Origin: Bugulina stolonifera
Taxonomy: Eukaryota; Bryozoa; Gymnolaemata; Cheilostomatida; Bugulidae
Direction: 5' to 3'
NCBI GenBank assembly: GCA_935421135.1
Contig: OW285195.1
Location: forward strand, 9,330,391-9,394,390
Length of the DNA: 64,000 bases
Shown here: positions 10,001 to 21,831 of the stretch, piece by piece
Layout of the letters: each line of letters starts with the position of its first letter
Numbering within the stretch: the first letter of the stretch is position 1
The notes under the pieces: generated by a model
Seen by the model: the letters and a program-made list of their open reading frames with translations, nothing else
Told to the model about the DNA's origin: nothing
Databases searched by the model: none
Position numbers and translations under genes: made by a program

Positions 10001-13000
10001 GTGAGTGCTAGTAGTATAGTTGAAGATGCAGTGCTGCATTTCATTCTACACATTAACCTTTTTATTTAGTATCTAAATCCTTTAAGTCAAGTTATTCGTA
10101 TAATTAAAAAGGGTGATTCTAAGCTCGACATATGAAATACTTACATATAGTTTCACTTACCGCTATTAATCCCAGGTAATAAAACAATGGTTTACCGAGA
10201 TCTACCTTTTTTCTACTTTCGGGGTGAAAATGCATTTCACCAGTTGCAAACTAACTAGGAAGCAAAGAAGCATTATAATGTTGAGTGCCCGTCCTAACAC
10301 CAGCAATGACCTTTGCAGGGATTGAACCTGGATACCTGGATCTCTTGCATGATAATTCAAAGTTTTAACTACTATGCCTCTAAGTTTTATATGTACATAA
10401 ATTGATGAATAATATGGTAAAGTACAGTATAAAATGTGTACCTTATTCACGTCTGTGTTTAGCTGTTACTATGTTACAATGTGGTCCACTAATTTACTAC
10501 ATTTGCTATAACTTATACTATCTGTAGGTCTATGTAAATAGTATTCAATGTGTAGATATGATCCGAAGTTTTAGTTCTACTATATATTTTGTTTGTACCA
10601 GTTACTAGTTACATGTACATAGTTACAGTTACTAGTTACATGTACATAGTAATGTGCTTATCATACATCCTCTCTGCAGGATAGATTAGAAACCTTTACC
10701 ATAATTACTTGTATTACTATCTGTACTGCACCGTATGCCATGTGATCATATGATTATTTTCCCATCTGGTCTAATCACTCAGACTTGTTTATTCCTGATT
10801 ATATATTTCAATCAATGTGTCAATTATACTAGTAGCAGATTTGCTTTACTATTTTTATTTTTGCTGCTAGTACCTACCACATGTAACCAGGTGGATATTG
10901 GTGCTGTACTTTGACCTGATCAATTAATTTCTCTAGTCAAACCGTAGATACATAAATATGTCATCATACCGATCCATAGAATTCTATGTACCAATCATTT
11001 GCTTTATTAGCTAGAAAGGGATAATCTACTGGTATATATATTGTAATGTGACTTGTTTAATCCAGGGTATTTATATATTTTATGTGTACCATATTTACAC
11101 CCTTGCCATGTACATTGTGTTACTAGTAGTATATTACTCTATGACAGTCTATGCTATTATATTTACTATAACTTATATAATCTGTAGGTCTACCACTGGT
11201 GACTGGAGTCTTACACTGGTTAATGTTTGCATTCTGTCCTGAGAGTCCATCTTGGTTGTATCTGTTTAAGAAAGACAAGGATTCAGCAAGACTAGGTATG
11301 TATCGATATGTCGATTGACCTAGTTTCAGTTATTGTGTTTCTACCCTTTAGGTATCTTATAGGCCTACTAATTTTTACCGCAATTCCATTAGCCTGACCC
11401 AAGATGTGATTTCCAGTTATGTGCAGTAGGAATGTTGGGTGACTATAATGTGTAATTATTCAGTATAAGTAGTATTACAATTATAATGTAGCCTACATGT
11501 GAATGATGTATATAATATGAGCTACTAGCTTTATCTCATTTTATCACACAGCTTTAGAGAAACTTAGAGACATGAATGTGATGTCATCAGTAGAATCGGA
11601 GCTGGCAGAATATTATAAACAGGAAGTGGAAGCTGACTCGGCACCAAAGGCATGTGATCTGTTCATTCATTATTATCTATGTATGTTTTATAGTAGGGTA
11701 TGTGTAAATTGTTAATTAATGTTTACATACCATAGATTTTGGAGTTGTGCTTTCTCTGCTGGTATATTAAATAGAAAGGAGGGGAACTCTAATCATTCTT
11801 ACCCTTTATTGTATTGTTTTCACACCTGAGGCAAAGGTTCATGTTGACAATTACATATCCTATGATTTGATCAGTTCTCAGATTTATTTATCACCATATT
11901 TGTACTGGCAGGTGTCCCTCGGTGATATGTTTACATCATATAGAACTAGACCACTAATACTGGCATGTATCATGCAGTGCTCTCAGCAACTCAGTGGCAT
12001 CAATGCTGTGAGTATGTTTACTCTACGTTACACTATGTAGTATATGTATCTGCTTATTGGTAAGCTGGCTATACTTTGTAATGTCACATGACTATGTGAC
12101 GGTTCCGCAGAATTCTTGCTTTAGTTTGTGCAATGGGACAGCTGAAGTCTACAATTTAGCATATTATTATAGTGCCTTATACACGTATATGATAGTGTGA
12201 GTTCTTATGAGAGTTATCAGATGGAAGATGGGGTGGCAGGGAGTAGCCTCATACTTATGTTTTGACAATTTTTAATGATCTAAGTGATGTACCCAGCTCA
12301 TTATGGTGTGTACTACTAATTGATCAGGGGGCGGGTTACCAACTTGATAAACAGCAATCATAATATACAGCATCCTCTCCCGTTATTTCTTCAGTAGTAT
12401 GCGGATGTGGGAGCCTCCCAGATATTCATGTCTTGGAAATATCCAATTCCTTCTAAACAATTTTTGAATGCTGTTAGATTTTAATGGAGGATTAGCTTCG
12501 GATTATAAACATGATTATGTTTAGCTTTGATGCCGTGTTTTGCAGGTAAACTTCTACTCTACCTCTATATTTGTACACGCCAGCCTGTCACATGAGGAGG
12601 CACAGTATGCCACACTATCACTCAGTGGTATCATGATTATAATGACATTTGTATGTCTGGGTCTGGTCGATAAACTGGGTAGACGTGTTCTACACCTCAC
12701 AGGTCTTGGTGGATGTGTGATATCTCTGATAGCACTCACTGTATTTCTAACTCTGGAGGTAAGTACCGTGGTTGTACAATGATATATATGTCTACAGAAG
12801 GTGGCACTTTGACTTTAACTTTAAAATTAACCTACAATGGAAACTTCTTCTCTGTGAGGGTTGAAGTCAAACTGCTGTATTCCGTCAAACATTAGATTTA
12901 ATGTAAGGCCTTCTGCAGCAGGATGAAGCAATAAACCGAACCAATGTTAGTTTCTGATCCGTACCAGCTATTCCTCACATTTAAGGACTGAAAGTATATT

Positions 13001-14360
13001 ACAGTACATGTATATATTCAGTTTTCTTATTCCTGAAGCTTACAACATGGAATTGCTGTTCAACTGATAACATCCCTTATCACCACTCATCCACTCTAGT
13101 ATCTACACGATATTTACAAGGTGTGTATATTTATGTAGGAGCAGCAGAACAGGGTGTGGAGTTATCTGTGCATAGCTTCTGTTGGTATATTTGTCATTAC
13201 GTTCAATATCGGGCCAGGTGAGTCTACTTTCCTACCTTGCATTGTTTTTATAGATGAATCTTAGTCTACACTGTTACGTAAATTAAATTGTTTGAGTTTT
13301 GTATAATTCAATTAGATAACTTGTGTGGCAAGTACTCTGTATGGGACAATAAGAGCAAGATGTTTACCCATATATCATGACATATTAAATACATTTCACG
13401 TATTAAAGGAGGAGTCAAGTCTAGTAATAATCCAATATGTGAGTACTTTAATGCAGATACCCATTTATGTCATGATCGAAATGCCAAATAATGCACAGAT
13501 AATCCAGGTGAAACTTATCAGTATTTTATACTCATTGTATTAAATAGGATTTATCTCCACATGAGTAATTTAAATAGCTATAATACTCTTACAGGTTCCA
13601 TCCCCTGGTTCTACACTACAGAGTTATTTGAACCCAACTCTACTAAGTGGGCCATTGGTATCTCTACAGCTGTAAACTGGCTGTGTAACTTTGCTGTTGG
13701 ACTCGTATTTCTACCAGTGCAGGTAACTACCCTGTGGGCATATTTGTGTCATTCTTGGTCTAGGCTATGACTTGACTTGGTCTTTCTGCAAAAAAGTATT
13801 ATTTTTCTAATAAAATAATGCATAGATCAACAAGTAGAGCACATACCTTAGCCATTGACTGTAGCTATGAACATACATGTATGGTAATGGACTGACTAGT
13901 GTGCTAATTTGATTTAGTACTAGTTGATATTTGTGCACAATACTTGTCCCAAGATCTCTGCCAGCATGAGGGGACTTCACAGGGTAAAATTCCATTTGTG
14001 GAGTTTAATATATTCTAGTCACAGGCTACGTAATTAATTCAATCCTGTTTATGGTTATCTATCGGCATTCGGAAAATTTTCCTCAGGCGTTTACTTTTCT
14101 GTAACGCTACTAAAGGCTTATTCTACTGACGCTGTTATATTCTTGTTTATTTATAGAAAGCTCTAGGAGACAACGTATTTATCCCGTTTATTATCATCGT
14201 GGCAATCTTATGGCTGTTTATATACTTCCGTGCTCCTGAGACAAAGGGTAGGTCTGTACTACAGATTACAGAAAGGTATAAAATACTCTACAACATGCCA
14301 GATGTACTGAGCAGAGAGAGAAACCACTTTCATACATTCCAGGAACCACTTCCAACCTAG
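7039..14360 (+). CDS. SLC2A-type facilitative sugar transporter, copy A
   Basis: A 12-TM major facilitator carrying hexose across the plasma membrane. Twelve exons: 7039-7149, 7568-7666, 7859-8019, 8555-8679, 8990-9160, 11188-11295, 11552-11649, 11912-12007, 12546-12758, 13139-13217, 13595-13722, 14157-14360; 530 residues, open throughout. Family motifs visible: DKFGRKR (about 120-126, loop 2-3), PESPSWL (about 240), QQLSGINA (316-323) followed by FYSTSIF as in class I GLUTs, DKLGRR (365-370), GSIPWFYTTELF, NWLCNF and PETKG (490-494). The N-terminus has ERTPLL, a possible dileucine sorting signal. QLS in helix 7 favours glucose over fructose by class I precedent (inference). Intron 7 has a GC donor (GCATGT at 11650). 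Intron 5 carries a large minisatellite that repeats the exon 5 splice donor. Closest relative is copy B. Confidence 0.93.
9146..10020. repeat. 35-bp minisatellite duplicating the exon 5 splice donor of SLC2A-A
   Basis: About 24 copies of a 35-bp unit made of GTGAGTGCTAGTAGTATAGT plus ACTATTACCTCTTAG. The last 15 bases of exon 5 (TCTATTACCTCTTAG, 9146-9160) and the first 20 bases of intron 5 form the first unit, so every copy restores exon-like sequence joined to a GTGAGT donor. Variants include CTGTTAG and GTTCTATT. Use of a downstream copy would read GGT GAG TGC TAG and end translation. Confidence 0.97.
10150..10390 (-). mobile_element. tRNA-derived SINE in intron 5 of SLC2A-A
   Basis: On the minus strand an A-box-like GGCATAGTAGTTAAA (complement of about 10364-10378) is followed about 45 bases on by a B box GGTTCAATCCC (complement of 10318-10328). 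This is the internal Pol III promoter of a tRNA-derived SINE. The tRNA-unrelated body continues towards about 10150. The same insertion occurs in SLC2A-B at the equivalent place, so it predates the duplication. The 3' boundary and family are not determined. Confidence 0.65.
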
Positions 14361-14516
14361 TATCTAAGAGCGGTTGGTATGTTATTATACACAGACTAAT
14401 AGTGAGGGGGAATTCATTTTTATACAAATACCTGATCTGATAACATCATATTATTATTAAACTATTTAATTATTTGCTGTTCATCTGTGCTATGCACATA
14501 TCCGCATGGATTTATA

Positions 14517-14522
14517 AATAAA
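14517..14522 (+). terminator. candidate polyadenylation signal AATAAA for SLC2A-A
   Basis: AATAAA lies about 155 bases after the copy A stop codon and is followed by T-rich sequence, as expected of a cleavage/polyadenylation site. Confidence 0.55.
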
Positions 14523-15048
14523 TAGTTTTTTTTTTTGTACTTTTATTAAACTTGTCTTGTGGTGCTTGACAAAAAATTAGCATTTGACACCCTGAAATGC
14601 ACCATGTACTGTGTACTGTACCGTGCAATAACTGGATGAATAAATATTTTCATATTTATTATGACATAATAATATATGTGTATTATAGACCAGTAATGCA
14701 ATGGGCGTTGAGATGCTTCCATTTAAACTTATATACTTATATACTTCTTGTACCATGGATTGATTTATACACTTCTCTATGCATAATAATCAGTTTAATA
14801 GTAGATCTGGCTTTAATAAAATAATATACGTGTAAATGTTCTTATTATTTATTTATGAATTGATTAATTTTTGGCATCAAATAACACCAATTTATTGTTG
14901 TCTAAAAATAAAAAATAGAGGTACATGTATTTATTTGTAAGTTCGTAGTTTTTCTTTTCTCAGTAGGCCTAGTGTATCCTTGTAAGATCTAATCACTCAA
15001 GCGCAGTGTGTTCCCTGTCTTATACACTGCAGTAGATTGACTACTGAC

Positions 15049-15131
<83 letters not shown>

Positions 15132-15137
15132 GCTGGT
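15049..15137. repeat. (GGCT)n microsatellite
   Basis: An almost perfect run of about 20 GGCT tetranucleotides with one GGCC variant near the right end. Located between SLC2A-A and SLC2A-B. Confidence 0.97.
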
Positions 15138-16055
15138 GGTTCCAAGTTTCTCCTTTCTTGAAGAATAGTTGTTAACTTATGGTTTGACTCACTCACTTAT
15201 CTTGCAGAGTTGGAGAAAGTTATGCACATGTATGAGGTATTTAGAGCATAGAATCCAGTACCTGATCCTATATAGCCTGCCTACTCTCTGCAGGATTAAA
15301 TGAGAACATAAGATAGTTTTGTTACATAAATATAGTCAGTTATGAGAGTTGCTGAATATTTTATACTGGTATAAAGAGTTGACCTTCACTTGATAACTTG
15401 AATATTAGCATGACTGATTCCAGGAACGTGGTTATTATGGTACTCAAACTGGCCTCAGGCCTCAGATACCGGAGTACATGTTAAATATAAAAAAGAAATC
15501 TATATCCGTTATAGAAGCAATATATATATAGTAACATTATTGATGGCTGCAGTCGTTGTTATCAGATGAACTCTATAAGTACACTAGTACTTTATTAGTG
15601 CATAGGGGCGCACTGAATAATATTATCTGTGGCATAATATTTGCTTTATGATCATGTGTCTACTCAGTCTAGTCGCTGTTGGTTTTATCTCTTCATTCAT
15701 CTTCAATACTGATACTGCATCTGGTATATAGGCTGCATAATTGTACAGCATTTGGAAATGTCTGTTTGGTAATTTGTTAGAAGTTGTAGACTTGAATGCA
15801 GTTACTACCATAAGCTGAGTAGGTGGGCACCTCGGATTAGTGACACGTTAGCTTCACTCGAACACTACTCTTCCAGAACTGCTACAAATGTACCAGTAAG
15901 TGAAAGGAGACTCAGGTATGCTCTATACCAGGTAGCAAAAAGTTTACATGTACAAGTTGATATAGTATAGGAAAGATAGATAGTTAGCATGAAGTATTCT
16001 ACAGATGCTGTCGACTGATGTAATTTATTATTCACTGTTTTTTAAGGACACAGTT

Positions 16056-19000
16056 ATGTCCAACTCCGAACGGACTCCATTGCTTGTGAATCAATCCAGT
16101 TCAATTTCAGATGAGCGACTAACAGCGAGGACGGTTAACTTAACGTCAGTGAGTTTCCTCTCATCCTTCTACTATGGTTACTATTGGTTTTACTACTTCT
16201 AAGTTACTACTAGAGTCTGCCCACATGCTTTGTGTTTTGATTACAACTTGGAATAGTTAACTAATTTTGATTCTTTGAGCAGATGCATCAGTTCTAAAAA
16301 TATCACCAGTTCTTCACATTGTTCTTTGGCCACATGTTTACAGTCACTTTAGAACTGACTGGTTTATTTACAGATAATACTGAGTTGTAATTTTTTCACT
16401 TTCGTTCGTGTATATGATGTGCTTTGGCTATGCTCCATAGTTTTTACTTGCGGTATGATTTGGCGTACGTGTCTTGCCCGCGGTGTGACAGAAAAATATG
16501 CTATAGACTGAGGGAAGCAAGTTTGGTTAACAAGAACACCGAGTGATCAGGCCTACAAGTTCATAATCTATGCTAATGTCTATCTCTATTCTAGGATGAG
16601 GCTATATTCTAATTGGTGCATATCAGGATTGTTAATAATGTCAAAAATATTTTGCTGTGTTATGTTACTCACAGGTTGCTAGCCGTACGCTTTACTTCTC
16701 AGTGATATCATGTGTGATCGGGACTTCATTCTCATTGGGGTTTTCCATTGGCTGCATCAACACATCAGCTAAGGTGAGTAGACAACTTCCACATTAACAT
16801 GAATCAATCACCAATATAATTATTTGTTCTCCTCTTGTTGAATGGTAAATTATATTATGTTGTTGAATTTTTTTCAATATTAAATCTTCTATGGCCATTA
16901 GTATTACTCACGTGGAGTTCCCTTCCCCCTAATGGTGTATCATACAAAAACTGTAATAATAGTCAACCATTGGTAAACTTGATGGAACATTCCACTGTTA
17001 CATTGTCTTGCTAAGCAGCTGAATATACAATTGTATATGCATCCTTTTCTTGTAGTGTGAAGCTATTTATCACAGTTTTATATTACATGAATATATCACT
17101 GTATTGCTTAGGTAATACAGGATATGTATAAGGAATGGTATTACAATGTCTACCATACACACATGCCCTCTGCTACACTGACTCTTATCTGGGCGTTCAC
17201 AGTCAGTGCTTACTGGTTAGGTGGTCTCATAGCTGGCAACGTCGGAGGTGTTATTGCTGACAAGTTTGGCAGGTGGGTTAAAAAATTGGTTTCCATTCAG
17301 TGTGCTTACTATCGAGAAAGTAAGTTAAGAAATGATCATCTCTTGATGACTCATTAGTCGATAAAAGTTCAGGTTGCTGGCAGTATTGGAGGTTTAATTG
17401 CTGACGAGTTTGGCAGGTGGGTGCTGGGTGCCTCTGGAAACTAATCTGTTATAACACATTTATTAAAATATTTGCAAGATCACAAGAACAATTTGATTCA
17501 AGGTCGGGTAGAAGTTGACTGTTATCTAGATCGTTGAACTAAATTTGTGCTTATCCAATGCCTTGTATGACTGAGATTGATCTCTAGTAATTGTATAGTA
17601 ATAAATGTGCTGTATTTACAGAAAGAAATCAATGATGGTTCTGAATATTCTACAGATAGTCTCTACTCTACTTATGTTCTCCAGTATCTGGATTCAGAGA
17701 TATGAAGTTATTATAGTTGGTAGACTGATATATGGATTTTATGGAGGTAGGAAAATACATGTATTCACTAATACTTAACCTTTTTTTATTCATATACACA
17801 AAGTATTTGCTATTCCAGCTTGTCTGTCATAGCAAATAGATTACTCTTATGGAGATAGAAGAAACTAAGGAAGGTTTATAGGATATTCCACATCAATCTT
17901 TACGCTTGGCTCCGTACCTTGAAAGCTCGACTTTGCAGATGCATATATTGCATGAGATTATAAGGCTTGTTTAGTCTGATAGTTTTTCTGCAGGTATAAT
18001 AGCAGTGATCACACCTTTGTACCTGAATGAGATATCTCTTCCTTCTCTGAAGGGGAAGGTGGGAACTATGAATCAGCTGATGATAGTCGTAGCTCTCACT
18101 CTCTCATTGGTCCTGGGACTTCCTCAGCTATTGGGCATAGAAGGACGGTTCTACTACCTCTTAGGTGAGTGCTAGTAGTATAGTACTATTACCTCTTAGG
18201 TGAGTGCTAGTAGTATTAGTACTATTACCTCTTAGGTGAGTGCTAGTAGTATAGTACTATTACCGCTTAGGTGAGTGCTAGTAGTATAGTACTATTACCT
18301 CTTAGGTGAGTGCTAGTAGTATAGTACTATTACCTCTTAGGTGAGTGCTAGTAGTATAGTATTATTACCTCTTAGGTGAGTGCTAGTAGTATAGTACTAT
18401 TACCTCTTAGGTGAGTGCTAGTAGTATAGTACTATTACCTCGTAGGTGAGTGCTAGTAGTATAGTACTATTACCTCTTAGGTGATTGCTAGTAGTATAGT
18501 ACTATTACCTCTTAGGTGAGTGCTAGTAGTATAATACTATTACCTGTTAGGTGAGTGCTAGTAGTATAGTACTATTACCTGTTAAGTGAGTGCTAGTAGT
18601 ATAGTTGAAGATGCAGTGCTGCATTTCATTCTGCACATTAACCTTTTTTATTTTTGTTTAGTATCGGAAGCCTTTAGGTCAAGTTATTCGTATAATTAAA
18701 AAAAGTTATTCTAAGCTCGACATATGAAATACTTGCATACAGTTTCACTTACTGCTATTAATCTCAGGTAATAAAACAATGGTTTACCGAGATCTGCCTT
18801 TTTTCTACTTTCGGGGTGGAAATGCATTTCACCAGTTGCAAACTAACTAGGAAGCAAAGAAGCATTATAATGTTGAGTGCCCGTCCTAACACCAGCAATG
18901 ACCTTTACAGGAATTGAACCTGGATACCTGGATCTCTTGCATGATAATTCAAAGTTTTATATGTACATAAATTGATGAATAATATGGTAAAGTACAATAT

Positions 19001-21831
19001 AAAATGTATACTTTATTCACGTCTGTGTTTATCTGTTACTATGTTACAATGTGGTCCACCAATTTACTACATTTGCTATAACTTATACTATCTGTAGTAG
19101 GTCTACCACTGGTGACTGGAGTCTTACACTGGTTAATGTTTACATTCTGTCCTGAGAGTCCATCTTGGTTGTATCTGTTTAAGAAAGACAAGGATTCAGC
19201 TAGATTAGGTGCGATATCTCTGTCTGCTGTATTCAAATATGATATGTAAGGTTTCTATTCACTATCATGCTAGCAAGTCTTCATCTGAAAGCCATTTCTT
19301 TTTATCGGTAGTTACCTTTCCTTGACTCTAAGCAGTTCTGCTCTATGATAAAATTGATACGATATATTTTCATAGCCTACTACATATATATTACTTGGGT
19401 ACAGCAAAAACTTTATGTTTCATCAATCAATATTTGACCCATTTTTTCTCTGCTACGAGGAATTTCTCAACGCCATTAGCATGCTTCTGCTATGTGAGAC
19501 GACATCAAAGTAATTGTTATCTTCTACACTGGCATATTTTTATATACTATTGTGATATTGTTATTTTTTATTTTGCATGTAGTTCAAGTGATTGCATCTC
19601 ATTCTACATGTATTTATATTGAGTTCTAAGCAGTAAGCAGACTTATTGTCATTTTCTATTGCATAGCGTTAGAACAGCTAAGAAACATGGATGTGATGTC
19701 ATCAGTAGACTCGGAGCTGGCAGAATATCATAAACAGGAAGTGGAAGCTGACTCGGCACCAAAGGTATGTGATCTGTTTATTTATTATAATCTACATGCA
19801 TGTATGTTCTGAGGTATGTGCAATGTAAATGAAATGTTTAAATGCCATTGATTTTGGAGTTGTGCTTTCTCTGCTAGTACATATGTATATACATGTACAT
19901 GTACATGTACATGTTGTATACATGTAGGAAGGAGGGTAACTCTAATACATGTAGGAAGGAGAGTAACTCATCATATTGTTTTTATGCCTGGGGCAAAGGT
20001 TCATGTTGGCAATTACATATTTTATAGTGTGATCAGTTCTCAGATTTATTTACCACCATATTTGTACTGACAGGTGTCCCTCAGTGATATGTTTACATCA
20101 TATAGAACTAGACCACTAATACTGGCATGTGTCATGCAGTGCTCTCAGCAACTCAGTGGCATCAATGCTGTGAGTATGTTTACTAGCTATGATGTAATAT
20201 TTTATTTCAAGAATATAGTTACCTCTGGATCTTGCATTGTGGGTAGAAGCCAATACGAATGAAGATTTCCAGTGACACTACATGTACTATTGGTAAATAA
20301 CGCTTCATCTTCATCGAATGAAGTAGTTGAAAATTTTGCGTTGGCGGCTCATATTCGTTAGAATGAACGTCTTTGGTCGCAGTGTTCAGGTGTGCTTTCT
20401 ACCACTCAGGCTGATCACAGCTGCTATTACACTTGTCAGCTTGGTGGCAGTCATAGGTACCGGCCTGCAACTTCGTGCAATCAAGTTTTTGATGTTTGTG
20501 GCTCATCAAAATAGCCCAGAAATTAGTTATGAACGACAGACAGCCATTTTATAAATAGTATTTAGTTCTGGTGACACATTTTGCAGGTAAACTTCTACTC
20601 TACCTCTATATTTGTACACGCCAGCCTGTCACATGAGGAGGCACAGTATGCCACACTATCACTCAGTGGTATCATGATTATAATGACATTTGTATGTCTG
20701 GGTCTGGTTGATAAACTGGGTAGACGTGTTCTACACCTCACAGGTCTTGGTGGATGTGTGATATCTCTGATAGCACTTACTGTATTCCTAACTCTGGAGG
20801 TATGTACAGTGGATATACAGCCAGATATATCTATAGTATATGCAGTCATATGCTGTACAATACACCGGTACTGTGTTTTTCAGTGCATGGGGGTAATTAC
20901 AATAATATACAGAGTTGTATTGTGCAATAATGTGGTATACTGTAGTGGTATTTGTAGTTCTACCTGAACCTTCAACTCAGAATGCTTATTTGTCTACTGT
21001 AGGCAGAGAAAGACAATGTGTGGAGTTATTTGTGCATAGTGTCTGTGGCCATCTTTGTCATCTCGTACAATGTTGGACCAGGTAAGTCTACTATCGTACC
21101 TCATAAATTCTAAATCAAATTTCCTCCAAACATGCTTCCCAATGGAACTTCCCGATACTGGTCTCATTTCTGTTTAAATCAATTTCTCAATGGGAAACAG
21201 TCAAGGAAAAATCATGTCGACGTTTACCTTCCAATGACCTTTTATGTTTGAATGATCACTCTTTGTTTTAACTTGGATTTATTGCCACATCGATCAATTC
21301 AAACTATGATACTCTTACAGGTTCCATCCCCTGGTTCTACACTACAGAGTTATTTGAACCCAACTCTACTAAGTGGGCCATTGGTATCTCTACAGCTGTA
21401 AACTGGTTGTGTAACTTTGCTGTTGGACTCGCATTTCTACCAATGCAGGTAGCTACCCTGTGGGCACATTTGTGTCGTTCTTGGTCTCAACTATGACTTG
21501 ACTTGGTCCTGCTGCAAACAAGTTCTATTTTCTAATGAAATAATACATACATGCATAACGATTACTTTTCTGTAACGCTACTGAAGGCTTATTCTACTGA
21601 CGCTGTTATATTCTTGTTTATTTATAGAAAGCTCTGGGAGACAACGTATTTATCCCGTTTATTATCATTGTGGCTATCTTATGGCTGTTTATATACTTCC
21701 GTGCTCCAGAGACAAAGGGTAGATCTGTACTACAGATTACAGAAAGGTATCAAATACTCTACAACATGCCAGATGTACTGAGCAGAGAGAGAAACCACTT
21801 TCATACATTCCAGGAACCACTTCCAACCTAG
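16056..21831 (+). CDS. SLC2A-type facilitative sugar transporter, copy B
   Basis: Second tandem GLUT-like gene with the same intron phases as copy A. Exons: 16056-16148, 16675-16773, 17112-17272, 17622-17746, 17994-18164, 19101-19208, 19667-19764, 20074-20169, 20587-20799, 21003-21081, 21321-21448, 21628-21831; 524 residues, uninterrupted. The start at 16056 (MSNSERTPLL) aligns with copy A's ERTPLL; an in-frame ATG at 16005 is also open, but a TTTTTTAAG acceptor lies between them, so the downstream ATG is preferred. Motifs: DKFGR, PESPSWL, QQLSGINA then FYSTSIF, DKLGRR, GSIPWFYTTELF, PETKG. Exon 9 differs from copy A at only three positions, all synonymous. A duplicated 3' part of exon 3 lies in intron 3, and the donor minisatellite and SINE of copy A are also present in intron 5. 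Same predicted hexose uptake role; a recent paralogue. Confidence 0.93.
17373..17416 (+). other. duplicated 44-nt exon 3 end in intron 3 of SLC2A-B (possible alternative exon)
   Basis: A TTCAG acceptor precedes 44 bases that read VAGSIGGLIADEFGR, and a GTGGGT donor follows. This copies the last third of exon 3 (IAGNVGGVIADKFGR). Entry in phase 0 and exit in phase 2 are the same as for full exon 3, so it could replace exon 3 in frame but would shift the frame if added to it. Replacement would delete most of the TM1-2 loop, so it may be non-functional. Confidence 0.6.
18150..18605. repeat. 35-bp minisatellite duplicating the exon 5 splice donor of SLC2A-B
   Basis: About 12 to 13 copies of the same unit as in copy A (GTGAGTGCTAGTAGTATAGT plus ACTATTACCTCTTAG), again beginning with the end of exon 5 itself (exon ends 18164). 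Copy number is about half that of A, so the array has changed length since the duplication. Confidence 0.97.
18750..18960 (-). mobile_element. tRNA-derived SINE in intron 5 of SLC2A-B, A box deleted
   Basis: Orthologous to the SINE in copy A. The B box is present in mutated form (complement of GAATTGAACC near 18911). The A-box segment found in copy A is missing: CAAAGTTTTA is joined directly to TATGTACAT. The loss lies between short AAGTTTTA direct repeats visible in copy A. Confidence 0.6.

Larger units (their letters stand above)
14361..16055. other. intergenic region between SLC2A-A and SLC2A-B
   Basis: Holds the 3' end of copy A, the (GGCT)n microsatellite and presumably the copy B promoter and 5' UTR. 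A splice-acceptor-like TTTTTTAAG just before 16047 suggests the copy B 5' UTR may be spliced. No other gene is visible. Confidence 0.5.

Noticed and set aside
20327..20554. Plus-strand open frame in SLC2A-B intron 8
   Set aside because: Lies between two well-defined exons, is absent from the homologous intron of copy A and has no recognisable domain.
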